From positions 1,064,001-1,128,000 of the forward strand of contig JAGUCH010000009.1 in the NCBI GenBank assembly GCA_019096065.1: 64,000 nucleotides of DNA. Direction: 5' to 3'. The notes under the pieces were generated by a model. That model was not told where the DNA came from, did not search any database, and worked only from the letters and a program-made list of their open reading frames with translations. Each line of letters begins with the position of its first letter. Positions within the stretch are counted from its first letter, which is position 1. Both the position numbers and the translations under genes were made by a program. This document shows positions 11,501 through 22,564 of the stretch, in pieces. This stretch comes from Paracyclopina nana (taxonomy: Eukaryota; Arthropoda; Copepoda; Cyclopoida; Cyclopettidae).

Positions 11501-13615
11501 TTGTGTCAAGTTGCCTGTCACTTATTTTGGCCGTATATGTAGTAGTGTATGTGTGAAGTCGCCCGTCAAGTGAAAGCACCATTGTACTAATGTGATGTTC
11601 ATCTACGCATTTTTACATAAACGTAAATACTATTTGGAATTTTGATGGTGCTCAATAGATTTTGGCGTAAGGCATTTTTTGGCTAATATGCCAAATGAGG
11701 CGGCGTTCAACTGCATATAATTGCAGATATTTTAGCAAAATAAAAATATTAAAAAAAACTAAAATAGCTCGAACGTGCTTAAGAATAATCTGCTCATTCC
11801 CAAAGAAATGTCGAAAAGAATAATTAATTACATTTGTACAAGCAGCTGAACCGAGCCAGATTTCAGCTTGCTAAGATTTGGTCAAGATTTTCGACAATGT
11901 TATTAGATGAGCTTCTTTTGCGTTCTTATGCATAGCCAAAGATGCACGGTAGCTCATAAGCAAGCCCAGATCAATTACTAACAATGCCACTTGCACCATG
12001 ACGGCACCTCGACCGTGGTTCCCCATTATTACGCGTAAAAAAAGCAAAATAAGGCCAAAACATCTACGTAGCTCACATATTGCAATGTGTGTCTAGCAGT
12101 CCACAATTTTTCAGTTACAAATTGACCCATGAATTTATTATCAGGTCTCTTGGGGAGCTTGAAAGTGTGATTTATGGCCGCAAATTGATACTTTCATTTA
12201 TTTGGTGAAAAAAAACTTTCTCTGCTAAAAGCTTTCTTCTGCTCAATTGGAAATGGCAAATGAATTCGGTCATGCTTCATAGCCCAGATTTGAATATTTC
12301 CTCTGAATTCAGAGAAGAAAAAGTGTTGTACTACATTACACTTATGTCCTGTTCATGTACGCCCCAAACTCCTTATGAAAATGCACGAAAACACCTCAAG
12401 GAAAGGAGAAAAATTGTCTTATGACAAGCGCCAGCTGATGCTAAAAAAATCAGATCGACTTTAAGCCAACTTGACAGTAAACAAATCTAATTTTGGCTAT
12501 TAAGCACTCCACATTTTAGCCATTTTGAGCAAAATCAATAGTTAAATTTCAACTCTTATCAAAGAAACGTTAAGAAAGCTAGTTTGTTTTGAAAAAAGCG
12601 GAAAACCGTGAGACAAAATAGCAAATAAATGGCCATTCAAAACGCTGCTCGGCCCCAAGCTGAACTCGTTGAGTAGCAGTCAGCAGCAGATTCACTTTTC
12701 CTTAAGACAATTTTTTCCATACCTTAAGGCATTCTTAATACATGAACAGGGCATTAAAGTGGCATTTGCATGGAACATATTTCCAGCTAATAAGCAAAAC
12801 AAGTGTGCTTATCATTACACTTAATGATGAATAATGCTCAAAGCACATGGATAAATGTTTAATAGCAATAAGATGTGAAAATCAGAATATAATTGTACTA
12901 AAGGGACTGGTGACATAAATGGAAGTATCTCAGTATGTAATGTGAAAAAGTTTTTCGTGGCAGTTTTTTCTTCCTCTTTGTCAGCTGAATGCTAATGTAA
13001 ATAGGCCATTGAAAAACTTCATTCTGCAGCTTTTTTTATAACAAAAATCCAGATTTCTCCGAGCATCCAATGTGTAAGCTTGTTTGCAACTTGAAAAAAT
13101 CCTCAATCCCATGGATACATGTTCAAGAGATGTATCCGTGAAAAACAATGTATTTACCAGGAAATGGTATTTTTTGAGGTGCACAAGACAGCTGCATGTG
13201 CCAGGGCAAAGTTGGAGAAAATTGGCCATTTTCTGCGCTACTCAATCTAGGCTCATTATCTTCCGCGTCTTTGATCGTGACTTGGTTACGGTTGTTATCG
13301 CTTCTTATTTACTGACATCGCAACCTCGTCAGTAAATAAGAACCGATAACAACCGCAACCATGCTACGATCAAAGACGCGGAAGATAATGAGCCCTAGTT
13401 TACTGCTTCAGTACCTTGAGAGTCATCAAAATAAGTGACAAATAAAATGCATCGAGTACAAAACTCTCGTCTTTACGTGGATACATACCGCGAGGTGGAA
13501 GGTTAGGTTATGCATAGGACTATAGTATTTAACGAGCTTACCCAGCAAAAGATGACAAAGGCATGAGGACAAGCAGGAATAAGAGGACATTGTTCACTAC
13601 TTTCCGCCACCACAT
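2503..13615 (-). CDS. GABA-A-receptor-like ligand-gated ion channel subunit (Grd/CG8916-type, alpha-like)
   Basis: Twelve exons join in phase to 706 residues: 13542-13615, 8454-8749, 8159-8226, 7813-8057, 7674-7756, 7109-7252, 6810-6965, 6539-6699, 5680-5868, 5293-5454, 2900-3184, 2503-2760. Exon 1 encodes a signal peptide (MWWRK then a hydrophobic run). The extracellular domain follows, with the 13-residue Cys-loop near residues 234-248 (CPMMLKSFPMDWQSC). M1 has the typical GYFLIQIYLPC start. M2 follows REATSDRVGLG, where Rdl-type subunits read ATPARV, as in arthropod alpha-like subunits. M3 ends in HYFTKVGSGE. The M3-M4 loop is long (residues 410-640), with an acidic Glu run and a Gln-rich part; M4 reads ARILFPVSFGLFN. 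The family forms pentameric plasma-membrane channels, usually chloride channels gated by GABA or related ligands. The choice between Grd and CG8916 is inference. Introns hold several transposons. Confidence 0.9.
3606..5275 (+). mobile_element. Harbinger-like MITE, copy 2, split by a hAT-type insertion
   Basis: The left part (3606-3963) and right part (5222-about 5275) match the two sides of the 410-bp repeat complete at 6109. They are separated exactly by the element at 3964-5213 with its duplicated 8-bp target. The left end TGCCCTGTTCATG and right end GAACAGGACA are present. No clean 3-bp target duplication is visible for the outer element. Confidence 0.85.
3964..5213. mobile_element. Non-autonomous hAT-type DNA element, 1,250 bp, nested in a MITE
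   Basis: The ends are imperfect inverted repeats: CAGAGCAGTAAATTGAG on the left and the complement of CAGGGCAATAAATAGAG on the right (14 of 17 match). The 8-bp target ATCCTGAA is present on both sides (3956-3963 and 5214-5221). An 8-bp duplication with CAG-starting termini is the hAT signature. No transposase ORF is visible, so the copy is non-autonomous. It lies in the intron between exons 10 and 11 of the GABA-receptor-like gene. Confidence 0.85.
6109..6518 (+). mobile_element. Harbinger-like MITE, copy 3, complete
   Basis: A complete 410-bp copy with termini TGCCCTGTTCATG and CATGAACAGGACA, flanked by TTA on both sides (6106-6108 and 6519-6521). The 3-bp TTA target fits the PIF/Harbinger superfamily. 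Its right end is only 20 bp from the splice donor of receptor exon 8 (6539). Confidence 0.9.
9069..9637. mobile_element. hAT-type element filled with GACCAC motifs
   Basis: A perfect 15-bp terminal inverted repeat, CAGAGTTATCAACGG, is flanked by the 8-bp target GCGCGAAA on both sides (9061-9068 and 9638-9645), which fits hAT elements. The 569-bp element contains about ten copies of the motif (C)GACCAC, mostly in the context AAAACGACCACTTTT or TTTCCGACCACC. They cluster just inside both ends and all point the same way, while the middle is plain AT-rich DNA. There is no transposase. It lies in intron 1 of the receptor gene. Confidence 0.88.
9646..12344. other. Large first intron of the receptor gene, no gene seen
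   Basis: AT-rich intronic DNA. It contains an (AG)12 microsatellite at 10968-10991 and two isolated copies of a transposon-like terminus ending TGTTCATCTAC (near 10029 and 11589). I see no coding exon or RNA gene. Confidence 0.5.
10968..10991. repeat. (AG)12 microsatellite
   Basis: Twelve uninterrupted AG dinucleotides, in an intron. Confidence 0.95.
12345..12753 (-). mobile_element. Harbinger-like MITE, copy 4, complete, reverse orientation
   Basis: A 409-bp copy in the opposite orientation to copy 3. It starts TGTCCTGTTCATGTACGCCCC and ends CATGAACAGGGCA. TTA flanks it on both sides (12342-12344 and 12754-12756). It lies in intron 1 of the receptor gene. Confidence 0.9.
13250..13394. repeat. 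145-bp fold-back element
   Basis: Two arms of about 65 bp are near-perfect reverse complements (GGCTCATTATCTTCCGCG on the left, its complement on the right) around a short AT/GC spacer. CTA flanks both sides (13247-13249 and 13395-13397), consistent with a 3-bp target duplication. A transcript would fold into one long hairpin. Confidence 0.85.
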
Positions 13616-15504
13616 TTTCTCACAGTCGTTTTTCGTTGGCCACGCCTAGGTTGATGGCACTAATTTTGGCACACACGAGCCATATCTTCTGCAAGATAAA
13701 AATTCAGTTAGGCAGTACATACTATCCGGAATACGTATACAATTATGTCCCGCCCAAAAAAGTATTTGTTTTCATTACAATTGTTAGGGTTTCTCATTGT
13801 TGATGAGTGGAATCATTTTTCAAGATGAGCTGATGTTGCAGGAATGATAAAAAGGCTGCTGGTTGCTCTTCTTCCGCGGTTAATTTTTAGAAAATCAGCT
13901 GCAAGCCATCGTCTTTCAAACGGATAATGTATTTCTTATATTAGAGATGGGACATTCGAAGTAGAATACTAGTACTACATGCATAGTATGGTATTTTGCC
14001 TGGCTATGTATGTCATTCTTCTTCAATAGCGAATACTGCAGAGTAGTTGTACTAGTATACCTTTGAAAGAAGCCTTAATGGCCAGCAACTTCTTCTCCCT
14101 ATTTCACGCTTCCCAAGGCTTTCATGATTGAAGATCTCCTTTGCTAAATTGTGTATACCATAGCTGTAAGAGATGCAACCGCTTTCGGCTTCTCAAATGA
14201 ATACACCATGTTCTGATTTCCCAGAAATTAATGGCTCAAAAGAAGCAACGACTGGCCTTCTTATCATTATTACAACATCAGCTCATCTCGTAAAAAGAAA
14301 TCGCTCATCAACAACGAGGAACCCTAAAAGTTGTTGCGAAAACAACTACAAACAACAGCGCAATTTTGCCCACAAAGAAAAACACTTGAACCAGAACATT
14401 TCTGCAAGTTGCAGCAGATGAAAATACAATGATACAGAGCATGCAAGCAATATTTGATTTTTGAATGGCCTTTCCAATTTTGTCTCCTCAGCGGATCCAT
14501 AAAAATGCCACATCAGCTTTCAGTCCAAAATTGGGAAATGTGTCCGAGAAAAATTCCCCGCTATTTATTTGAAGACGTGGAGAAATTTCATTAGCTACAT
14601 ACCAGATATACCTTTTGAAAATACCTTCTACATGATACACTTTAAAGGGGCGGAAATACATACCTGGTATACTATGCGAAATGTTGCGTATACTTTCGTG
14701 AATAAGCTGGCCTTTTTGTGGGGAGATAGCAGACCACGCAGGGATGTTGTGAGGTCGACTGAAGACATTCTTCGCGGCCTCCGAGGCCGCCGATCCTTTG
14801 CTCGAGGCCGCAACTCTCGCAACGGCGAATAGACGCGACACTTGCCCTTACTTACACCTCATTACATTTGACGATCAAGGGATCTGCTTTATGTGGACAT
14901 ATTTCACCAGTAATGTATGGTCTTCATTAAAAACACACCAGGCAGCGACAGGAGGGACAATTTCGGCGGAACACTCTGTATACTGCTACTCTGAATTTTT
15001 TAGCAAGTGCAGAAAAGGCAAAGCTCAATGTCAATAATTACAAGTAATCACACTTTGGCTGTCAAGCTAAAGAAAGTTGGAGGCTTACTCGTAGTTAAAA
15101 ATTGATATTTGCAAAAGCACTTCTTTTTTAAGGATATCCATTGCACGGGACATTTAAGGGCAGACGAGTGACTTCCTTCCTGTCTGCTAAAAAATACGGC
15201 TGTCCGAAATTGCGGTGCCTAGTATTTTTTTTCAAAATCAACGCATTTATTTTTAGAGCTTTTCACCCGCCAAAATGATGTGATTAATATCCTCTTTTCC
15301 ACACGATTCTCCCTTTCCACGCACTTTTTTGCTGTCAGCTCAGCTGACCCCGAAAGAAGCTAGAATGTAATTTAAGAAAGTGGACATGATGCATTTGCAG
15401 ATGATGGCCAGGCTCTTCAGAATGATTCAAATGTAATTGACATTGATCCAAGTGTGCAAACTACAACTACAGCTAGTAAAAGTATTCTATATAAAAATAG
15501 CATT
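13616..15504. other. Intergenic: 5' flank of the receptor gene and 3' flank of the SET gene
   Basis: No gene is supported here. A GC-richer patch at 14730-14840, containing GCGGCCTCCGAGGCCGCC, stands out from the AT-rich surroundings and could be a promoter or a non-coding first exon of the minus-strand receptor gene. ORFs crossing it on both strands show no domain. Confidence 0.4.
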
Positions 15505-18473
15505 TCAACTCTTCAGCCTGGTTAATGCACGGTCCAAATCCTGGATTTCCCTCAGCACTCTCTTCAGCTCAGCCAAGTCCAAATTCTTGACCTCGGTTCG
15601 TTTCTGCAAATACATGATTTTTTATATGCCATTTATTGTTAGTCTGCCAGTGGCTCAGGGCTGTGATAAGGTTTTTTTTACTTGAGCTAAGGCTGTCATG
15701 ATTGATCTGAGTCTTGTCATTATCTGACTTTTGCGCCAAGTATTTCCTGGATCGAGAATCTGGAGGTATTGCAGCACATCTCGAGCATATTCCTCTTGCA
15801 TTTCCAACAGAGCGACTTGGAATGGAAAAAGTAGTAGTTTGTAGTGCTTTAGTGGGGAGACAAATTTCTATGCAAATACTTACCATCATGAGTTTTCCTG
15901 AAGACAAAATTGTCCTTCAGCATCATGACAAGATAATGCTGCTGATGTAGTGTCGCAATGCACACTCTTATTAGCTCACTCATCTAAAATGGCAATTTAT
16001 TGAAGTGCAACACACCACTGAACAATGGGACACTCTAAATTGTATTTTAAGTGTATTATGGCAAATACTTCTGTTTAAATATGTAATTGCAATAAAGAGA
16101 GAAATACCAATAAAAATGAGAATTTCTATAGGGAATCATTATAATTGAAAAAAGCTATAAAAAACTAATAACTTCTGCTTGGTACGTATAGTGTCTGGTC
16201 TGTGATAAAGCCTGCATTTTAGCCAGTTTTGCATAGAGCAAAAAAATTACTTTCCTGGTCAGTGGATTGGAAGTCTTGGTGCATTTGAATACTGACATCT
16301 TGCTCCACAGAATCGACAAAATTGAACTTACAAAATGCCCCACAATGGCTGCAATAAAATCTTTGGTGGTGGTCGTTGCCTGAATTACAGGATGGAAAGG
16401 AGACGTGACTTTCGACAAATTGAATTCTAATCCCCTCAAAAGACAGACGACTTCAGCAATGACGAAAGTTCAATCCCCTTTCTCCTATCATCACCAATCT
16501 TGAAAAATTGAAAAAGTTGCGCTGCAAAATTCTGCATTTGTGAAGCGAGACACAAAAAATATTTCCCGGATTTTTTCCCCTAGTCTTGGGCCAAATGCAC
16601 ATTGACCTGATTTGCAGTTGCACAAAATGCCATCTTGAAAAATTCGATTTTGCACACAGCAGCCGAAGAAAGTTCATTAGGAGAATTATCGAAAGTTTTG
16701 CTCCTTTCCATCATCATTCAGAGGTTTATTGGAGGAGCCAGAGTTGAGCAAGGTAGGAAAGGGGATGACAAATCCTTTGGAACACTGGAAACATTTCACG
16801 GCAGATGTGAAAGTGCCGAATTCGGTCGGATCCGAGCATCGAGGACATTCGCAGTGGAAAAACCAGTCGTGCGAAAATGTCTTTTGGCGTTTCACGTAGC
16901 CCTGCAAGAAGGCAAATTCACCTTTTACCTTTTTAGCCTTGGAGTGGACACTTCAATTAGCGCAAAAAGAAGTACTTATTTTAATCTGCGAGCGTAATTA
17001 AAAGGCCTGCAAAGCTACAAAAAAGAGTTGCCAATTAAGAAAGTTTGTGTTATTCACCTAGTACAGATTTGAACTTTCTCGCGGAATTTCAGCTCGGCCA
17101 AGCTAAAATTATCTTACTTTTAAAAAATTACCCTTGGTGCATTTTTTAATGCGATAGATGAACGGCTCATAAAAATAGATTAAAAGAGTAGTAGTAAAGA
17201 AAGCTAGTACTTTTCTATGCTTGTCTACCATGGAATGTGCTACTGTTTTGGGGTCAGGCAAAGAAAAGAAAAATATTTGCAATGTGCGTCGCACAGTTGT
17301 ATTTTTACCTCAAATACAGAGTTGTATCGAATGGTCAACTCTGCCCCTGTTGGGACCATTCTTTGCACTTTGAGCTCCATGAAAAATCTGTGCCTTGGAA
17401 CTGAAGTCTCGCTGCTCATGAGTGTGCCTTGAAATGTGAAGAGGAAGAATTATCATTTGAATTCCTGACTTACAATGCTTGACTATGACAATTGCCTTTG
17501 ACAGACATACTGACCTTTAACTTGACTCAAAATAGTAAATGCTACTTACCAGGCTTATGAATCATTTTGTGGGAATGGGTGATGTTGGGAACACAAGAGT
17601 GGTTCAAATAGCTGATGGTGGGGTAGACAGCCCGACCAGACATGGATGGCAGATTGATCTCAAATCCGTTGGTCAGTTGGATGGCGATGGCCTCAAAAGC
17701 CTCCTCAGCTGGCACTTTTATAAGCAGACTCAGCAATTTTCCCATGGCAATCATTGAATCTCGAGTTGGACTTGCCTAAATTGATGTATGCTTGTAATTA
17801 TTAATGGTCGTTTTGAAAAAGGAATGCTCATCAGCACACATTTCGGATTTATCTGCATAAAATAGTTGCTCTATATGGCCAATCCAAGCTAGTTTCATCC
17901 GAAAGGACGACATCACTGCTGTCAAGTATTTCATCCCCTATGTATCTGTAACTTCAAGTGCTTTTCTAATTTTATGACCCCATAGCTTTCAAAATTCCTT
18001 CATTTGCTCTATACGAGGGCAATCTACAACTTAAGCAAGATTAAGATGAGCAAGATAAGCAAGTGATGACATACTTGATTTTTGCGCTCCTCCAAGTGGC
18101 TTTCTAGGGCTTTAAGTCTCTCATACACATCAGGTTGAGAGTTTTTGAGTCTGAGAAGCCTTAAAGGAAATACAATGTTGAAAAGGCCCGGAATATCCAC
18201 ATCATGTCCATGCTGAACTCTGTACAAGATTTGACACTCCTCCTCTTCATGCCTGCATAATTGCGGCGAATTTTTGCAATTTTCACACAAGCTGAATCCA
18301 CAATGAGAGCAGGTCTGACTAGTGAGATGCACACATTCAAGGCAGGCTTCAGGGCTTCCAGGGCCTATCACTCCGGCTTCCTCGCAAATCACCACTTCTC
18401 CAGGATGCAAATCTCGCGTTGCCACCGCTCCATATCCTTTTCCAGGCAGCCTGTCCACCCTGAGCAGCTCCAT
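15505..18473 (-). CDS. SET and MYND domain protein (SmydA/msta-like lysine methyltransferase family)
   Basis: Exons read on the minus strand: 18075-18473, 17550-17775, 17309-17427, 16901 to about 16780-16760, about 16251-16379, 15884-15983, 15682-15815 and 15505-15603; all joins are in phase except around exon 4. Exon 1 carries the SET-N motif (GKGYGAVATRDL) and a MYND-like zinc cluster (CLEC...CSHC...CENC...HEEEEC). Exon 2 has the SET core motif YLNHSCVPN. Exon 3 has GAELTIRYNSV, the position of the catalytic-site tyrosine. Exon 4 has the post-SET zinc site CECPRC plus KCFQC. The last exons form the helical C-terminal domain. SMYD enzymes methylate lysines on histones or other proteins; whether this divergent copy is active is unknown. 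The exon 4 to 5 junction is unsolved: the frame runs into TAA at 16686 with only weak GT donors before it, and a 26-bp micro-exon near 16180-16205 may be needed. About 450 residues are expected. Confidence 0.8.
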
Positions 18474-18919
18474 GATGTCAAATGAGCGAGGCTCAAGTCA
18501 GGATTTGGCATTTGGCCAGCTTTGAATTTCCCGCTACGACTTGAAATTTCAACAGCGCCATCATTCGTTTCGCGGTGATTTTCTGAAACTGAGTAAGCTC
18601 AGGCATCACGGGCAGCATAGGCTTCAATTCTCTACCTGGCGCCTTCTCCGCTCTAATTTGAGCCCATTCTCACTACTTCTTTTTTCAGTTAGCGTCCCAC
18701 TCCTAAAAATATGGCCGAGCTTCGGCGTTATCACGCTGGAGCGTTTTTGTTTACATCCGAGTAAAGGAGTGGCGTTTTCGCGACTTTTTCGGAATGTAAA
18801 CAAAGAAGAGTAAGAACGCTAGATAAATAACAAAAGGGGGAGCGGTACAGTGCAGTCGAGAGACACGACAAAAGCCAAGTTGATTTTTCTAGGAAAATAT
18901 GCCCTAGAATCAGTGCGCA
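18474..18919. promoter_or_regulatory. Shared divergent promoter region
   Basis: The ATG codons of two head-to-head genes (SET/MYND on minus, DUF4211 on plus) are 446 bp apart with no other feature between them. The region has more CpG than the introns. Shared promoter function is inferred from position only. Confidence 0.5.
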
Positions 18920-21900
18920 ATGGACGGTTGGCCTTACAGCGCGTACAACAGGCTCCAGCACACGGGTCAGCCCGAGTTTCAGCAATATTCAAGCAGTGCA
19001 GCCTCGAGTGCAGCGACCTCGGCCCAGCAGTTGCTGCTTCAGCATCAAATTCGGCAGGCTCAGGCTCAACAAGCTCATTATTTGCCTCCTTCGCTCGTGG
19101 CAGCCGCGAACAACAAGCATTTGGTGCAAAATACGCCGGCAACGACGACGACGACGTCATCGTGGAAGAGCTCCAACTCCAATGGGCTGGTCATCATTCC
19201 GGAGCCTCAAAAGGCCAACCTCGTGAGAAATTACTCGACGAACAATGGTGAATTGCTGGTGGAGAGTGTGTCGTCGTCTTCAACGTCTGCTGGAAGATCG
19301 ATGAGACAAGCCACTGAATTGAAGACCAGCCAGCCTATTTTTCCTGGCCAGCCTCCGCCACTGGCCAGGGTGGATCCTGTCAAGCAGGTGTACACGCCCT
19401 CGCCCCAGCCTCCACCCAGGCAAAGCTCCCAGCCTCCACAACGCTCCAGTATCAACCGAACGGCATTTCCGGGCCAACAGCCTCCATCCTCAGCCTCGAA
19501 TTTCGGGGGAGGCCAAGGTGGCCTTTTTGTACAACAACGACCTGATCTCATTATTCAAAGGCAACAGCCCAGCCCTCAAATGGTTCAGCAGCAACAGAGT
19601 CCTCAGCAAATTTACAACAATCCCAGCCCTCAAAGTGTGGCATCACCGCAAGGATATTATCAAAATCCTTCTCCTCATGATCAATACTACCAACAGCAGC
19701 AGCAGCAAATTCAGCAGCAGCAGCAGCAGCAGCAGCAAAAAATGAGGAACAAGGCGAGCTCTTCCAACTCGAACAATAGGCATCAAAATAGAGCTTCTTC
19801 GTCGTCTTCGAATAAAGCGAAAAATCCGTATCATCAACAACAACAGCAGCATCAGCAGCAGCATCAACAACAGCAGCAACAGCAGCAGCAGCAGCAGCAA
19901 CATCATCAGCAACAGCTGCTTATTCAGCAGCAACAGCACCAACAACATCAGCAGTTGTTGCAACAGCAGCAACAACAGCAGCAACAAGATGTTGGCCTTG
20001 CCAGACTGGGCGCCTTGGGAGCCTTGGCTGACTTGAACAGTGACGGCAACGATTATGAAGTACCTTCCACCATCAACTATGAGGATCTCAATCTGAACAA
20101 TTTCGGCCAAGCCTCAAGTTCGCGTAAAGTGGCTGAGCTCTCCACCAACAGATGGCTGTCGAGGACGACAGAGCTGCTCGACTTGAGCTCTGGAGACAGC
20201 CGAGACACGCCTGGGCATGAAGAGGTGGTCACCTTTTCTCAGGCCAACAATCAGCACATGAATCAGGGGCAAGGCTTGATCCCTCAAATAGTCATGAATC
20301 CTTGGGATCCCACCCAGGCTCCCATGATGACGTTTGCTGTGCACGCTTACCAGCAGCAGTGGCTTTTGCAGCAGCAAGCTGGACTCAACAACGACCCAGA
20401 GGAGGTTGCCATCACGCACGAAATGGAGGAGGAGCCTTTCAAGCCGAAAGTCATCTGCATTTCTCCGGACGAGGAAATGGGATTCCTGCTGAATCTTCCT
20501 CAGATTTGCAACGTTCTGCTCCAACCCTCCACCATTGGCCTTTCGGGCAAAGTGCCAGAGTCACCGTTTATGCAGGCCTACCAGAAATTCCTCCGGGGCG
20601 AAGTTCCAGTCAAGCCCATCATGCCCATAACAGAAACGCCTCCTCCGGATCAGCTGCCCGGCAAAAAGAAGTACATTCCACCTTACACTCCGAATCGGAC
20701 CAAAAGCATGCCTACGATGACGCACAATCGGCAGTCGTCCACTTCGCAATCTTACAAAAGGCCGGCCAATCGGCCTTCAACATCCACCACTACGTCAACC
20801 ACTACTTCGTCAGGAAGTAGACCTTCGCCTATGCAACAAGTCAACAAAATGCCCAGCAAAAAAGTGGGCAAATTCTCCGAGCAAGATGAGCTCGAAGTTG
20901 AAAGTACGTAAATATTTTTTTCGTGTGCCATTTCAATCATTGGGGTTTTCTTTTTAGTGGCAGTTTTGCCAAAGAGGGAATCCTCCAGACGAAAGGCCAA
21001 AGACAACACCTCGAAGAAAATCCATATGCAAGAACAGCTGCTCCAGGATGAGGATGAAATGCCTGGCCTGGATCTGAGTGATTCTGACGAGGACGCCACG
21101 TGGACACCCTTCAAGGTAAACAAGCTTGGGAAAAGTCGTCAAAAAAGTACTTCATCGTGTACGATCAATTTTTCAGGGTGACAAGCTGGCTGGGGGCGTG
21201 GAAATGGCTGTTTCTAGGCATAAAAGGCTGGCTTCAGATGACGAGGACGAGCTTGACTATAGACTAGCGGTGTCTACACCAAAGAAGCCCAAGAAATCCA
21301 GCAATTCACTGCCAATGACCAACTTGGTTGCTCCGGATGAAGATTATCGACCTGGTGACTTTGTGGTCCTCCACGACGAATCTAACGTGGATCAGGCTCC
21401 GATTTGGAGGTTTGACAGCAAAACGTTGCTCCAGCGGTTCAACGTGGCTGGCAAAGACGAGAATGGGGACACGTTGTACAAGTCTGCCAATTTGTTTTCC
21501 GGCTACATTGCATCCAATAGGCAAAGATATGTCTCGGTTGCCGTCAAGGTTGTCTCCAACGAAAGCAACTCCATTGTGGTCAAGATCATCCAAAGTGCCA
21601 GCCCAGTCCAGGCTTCTGGATCAAATCCGTAATGAGCAATTTTTCATTCCTACTTATTTTCTACGGTGTTTTTCTTGTAGTGAAATTCGCAAGAGGTCGT
21701 ATGCTGAAACCACTCAATTCCAAGAGAACTTTGAGGTCTACATTCAGGCTCTCATCTCCCAATGCCTGGATGGCAACTTCTTGGAAGAAGTCTTCAGCGA
21801 AGAAGGTCCAGCTTTTTGTCATGACTTTCGCCATTTTTGGCTCTAACTTCTCCATGTTCAATTTCAGATGAGTATTTTGTGTCCAACATAGAGAAGGTCG

Positions 21901-22564
21901 ACTCGGTGACTCTACTGAGGAAAGACAAGGTGATGAACGGAGTGAGCTGGTCTCTGCGATTCCAACAGGCTGTCAGCACGTGGCCTTGCTTGAACGACCT
22001 TGGGCCATCCGCAGTTTTGGTAAGGCTATCTTAAGATACCTTATTTGAATATAGCGTTAAAACTCCACTTTTCGTAGGACGCCATGTGTGGCGGATGTGA
22101 TCGCGAAAAGGCCACAACCATGGTCCAAATGTTTGGTCAGCCTTATCATCCCAATACTTTGAAGCCCATACCTCCATCGGAGCAAGCTTGCATGAACAGG
22201 GTAATGTTTTCGACTAGCATTAAGATATCTTCTTCACAGTTGACATTAATTTGCTTTGCAGAATTTCTCCGTTTGCCCGAAATGCAACAGACTAGCTCAA
22301 CTTTACCACAAGCTGCATCACCAAAAGCACACCATGTTCATCATTTGCTCCGACGTTGTCGAGTCACGGAAACGAAACGCAGCCGGTCTGGATACGACCC
22401 GTATGCTCAACGAGCTTTTGGCCGATGATGGCTGGCTAGAAACTGTAAGAAATATGCTTGAAACAAATTACCAATGATCTCATCATGATGTTTTTCTTTT
22501 CGATTTGCAGCAATTCCGGAAAATGCAAGACTTGTGGGCGGATGCGGACACTTTCGTTCGATAA
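18920..22564 (+). CDS. QSER1/PRR12-like protein with DUF4211 domain
   Basis: Eight exons join in phase to 1,076 residues: 18920-20903, 20958-21115, 21177-21628, 21681-21805, 21868-22019, 22078-22200, 22262-22444, 22511-22564. Exon 1 encodes 661 residues of Gln-, Ser- and Pro-rich sequence, including long mixed CAG/CAA polyglutamine tracts at about residues 255-275 and 310-355. The middle holds a basic and an acidic segment (KRESSRRK; DLSDSDED). The conserved C-terminal part reads QENFEVYIQALISQCLD, then LEEVFSEE, followed by two CxxC pairs (CGGCDREK and CPKCNRLA), matching the DUF4211 domain of vertebrate QSER1 and PRR12. Those are nuclear, chromatin-associated proteins; the same location here is inference. 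All seven introns are only about 50-65 bp long, unlike the multi-kilobase introns of its neighbours. Confidence 0.86.

Noticed and set aside
14488-14841. Minus-strand ORF with an Ala/Ser-rich start resembling a mitochondrial presequence
   Set aside because: It starts at a non-ATG codon, has no domain, and the overlapping plus-strand ORF is equally open. It may be promoter or UTR DNA.
19643-20110. Minus-strand poly-Leu ORF of 155 codons
   Set aside because: It is the antisense shadow of the polyglutamine-coding exon; its Leu runs mirror CAG/CAA repeats.
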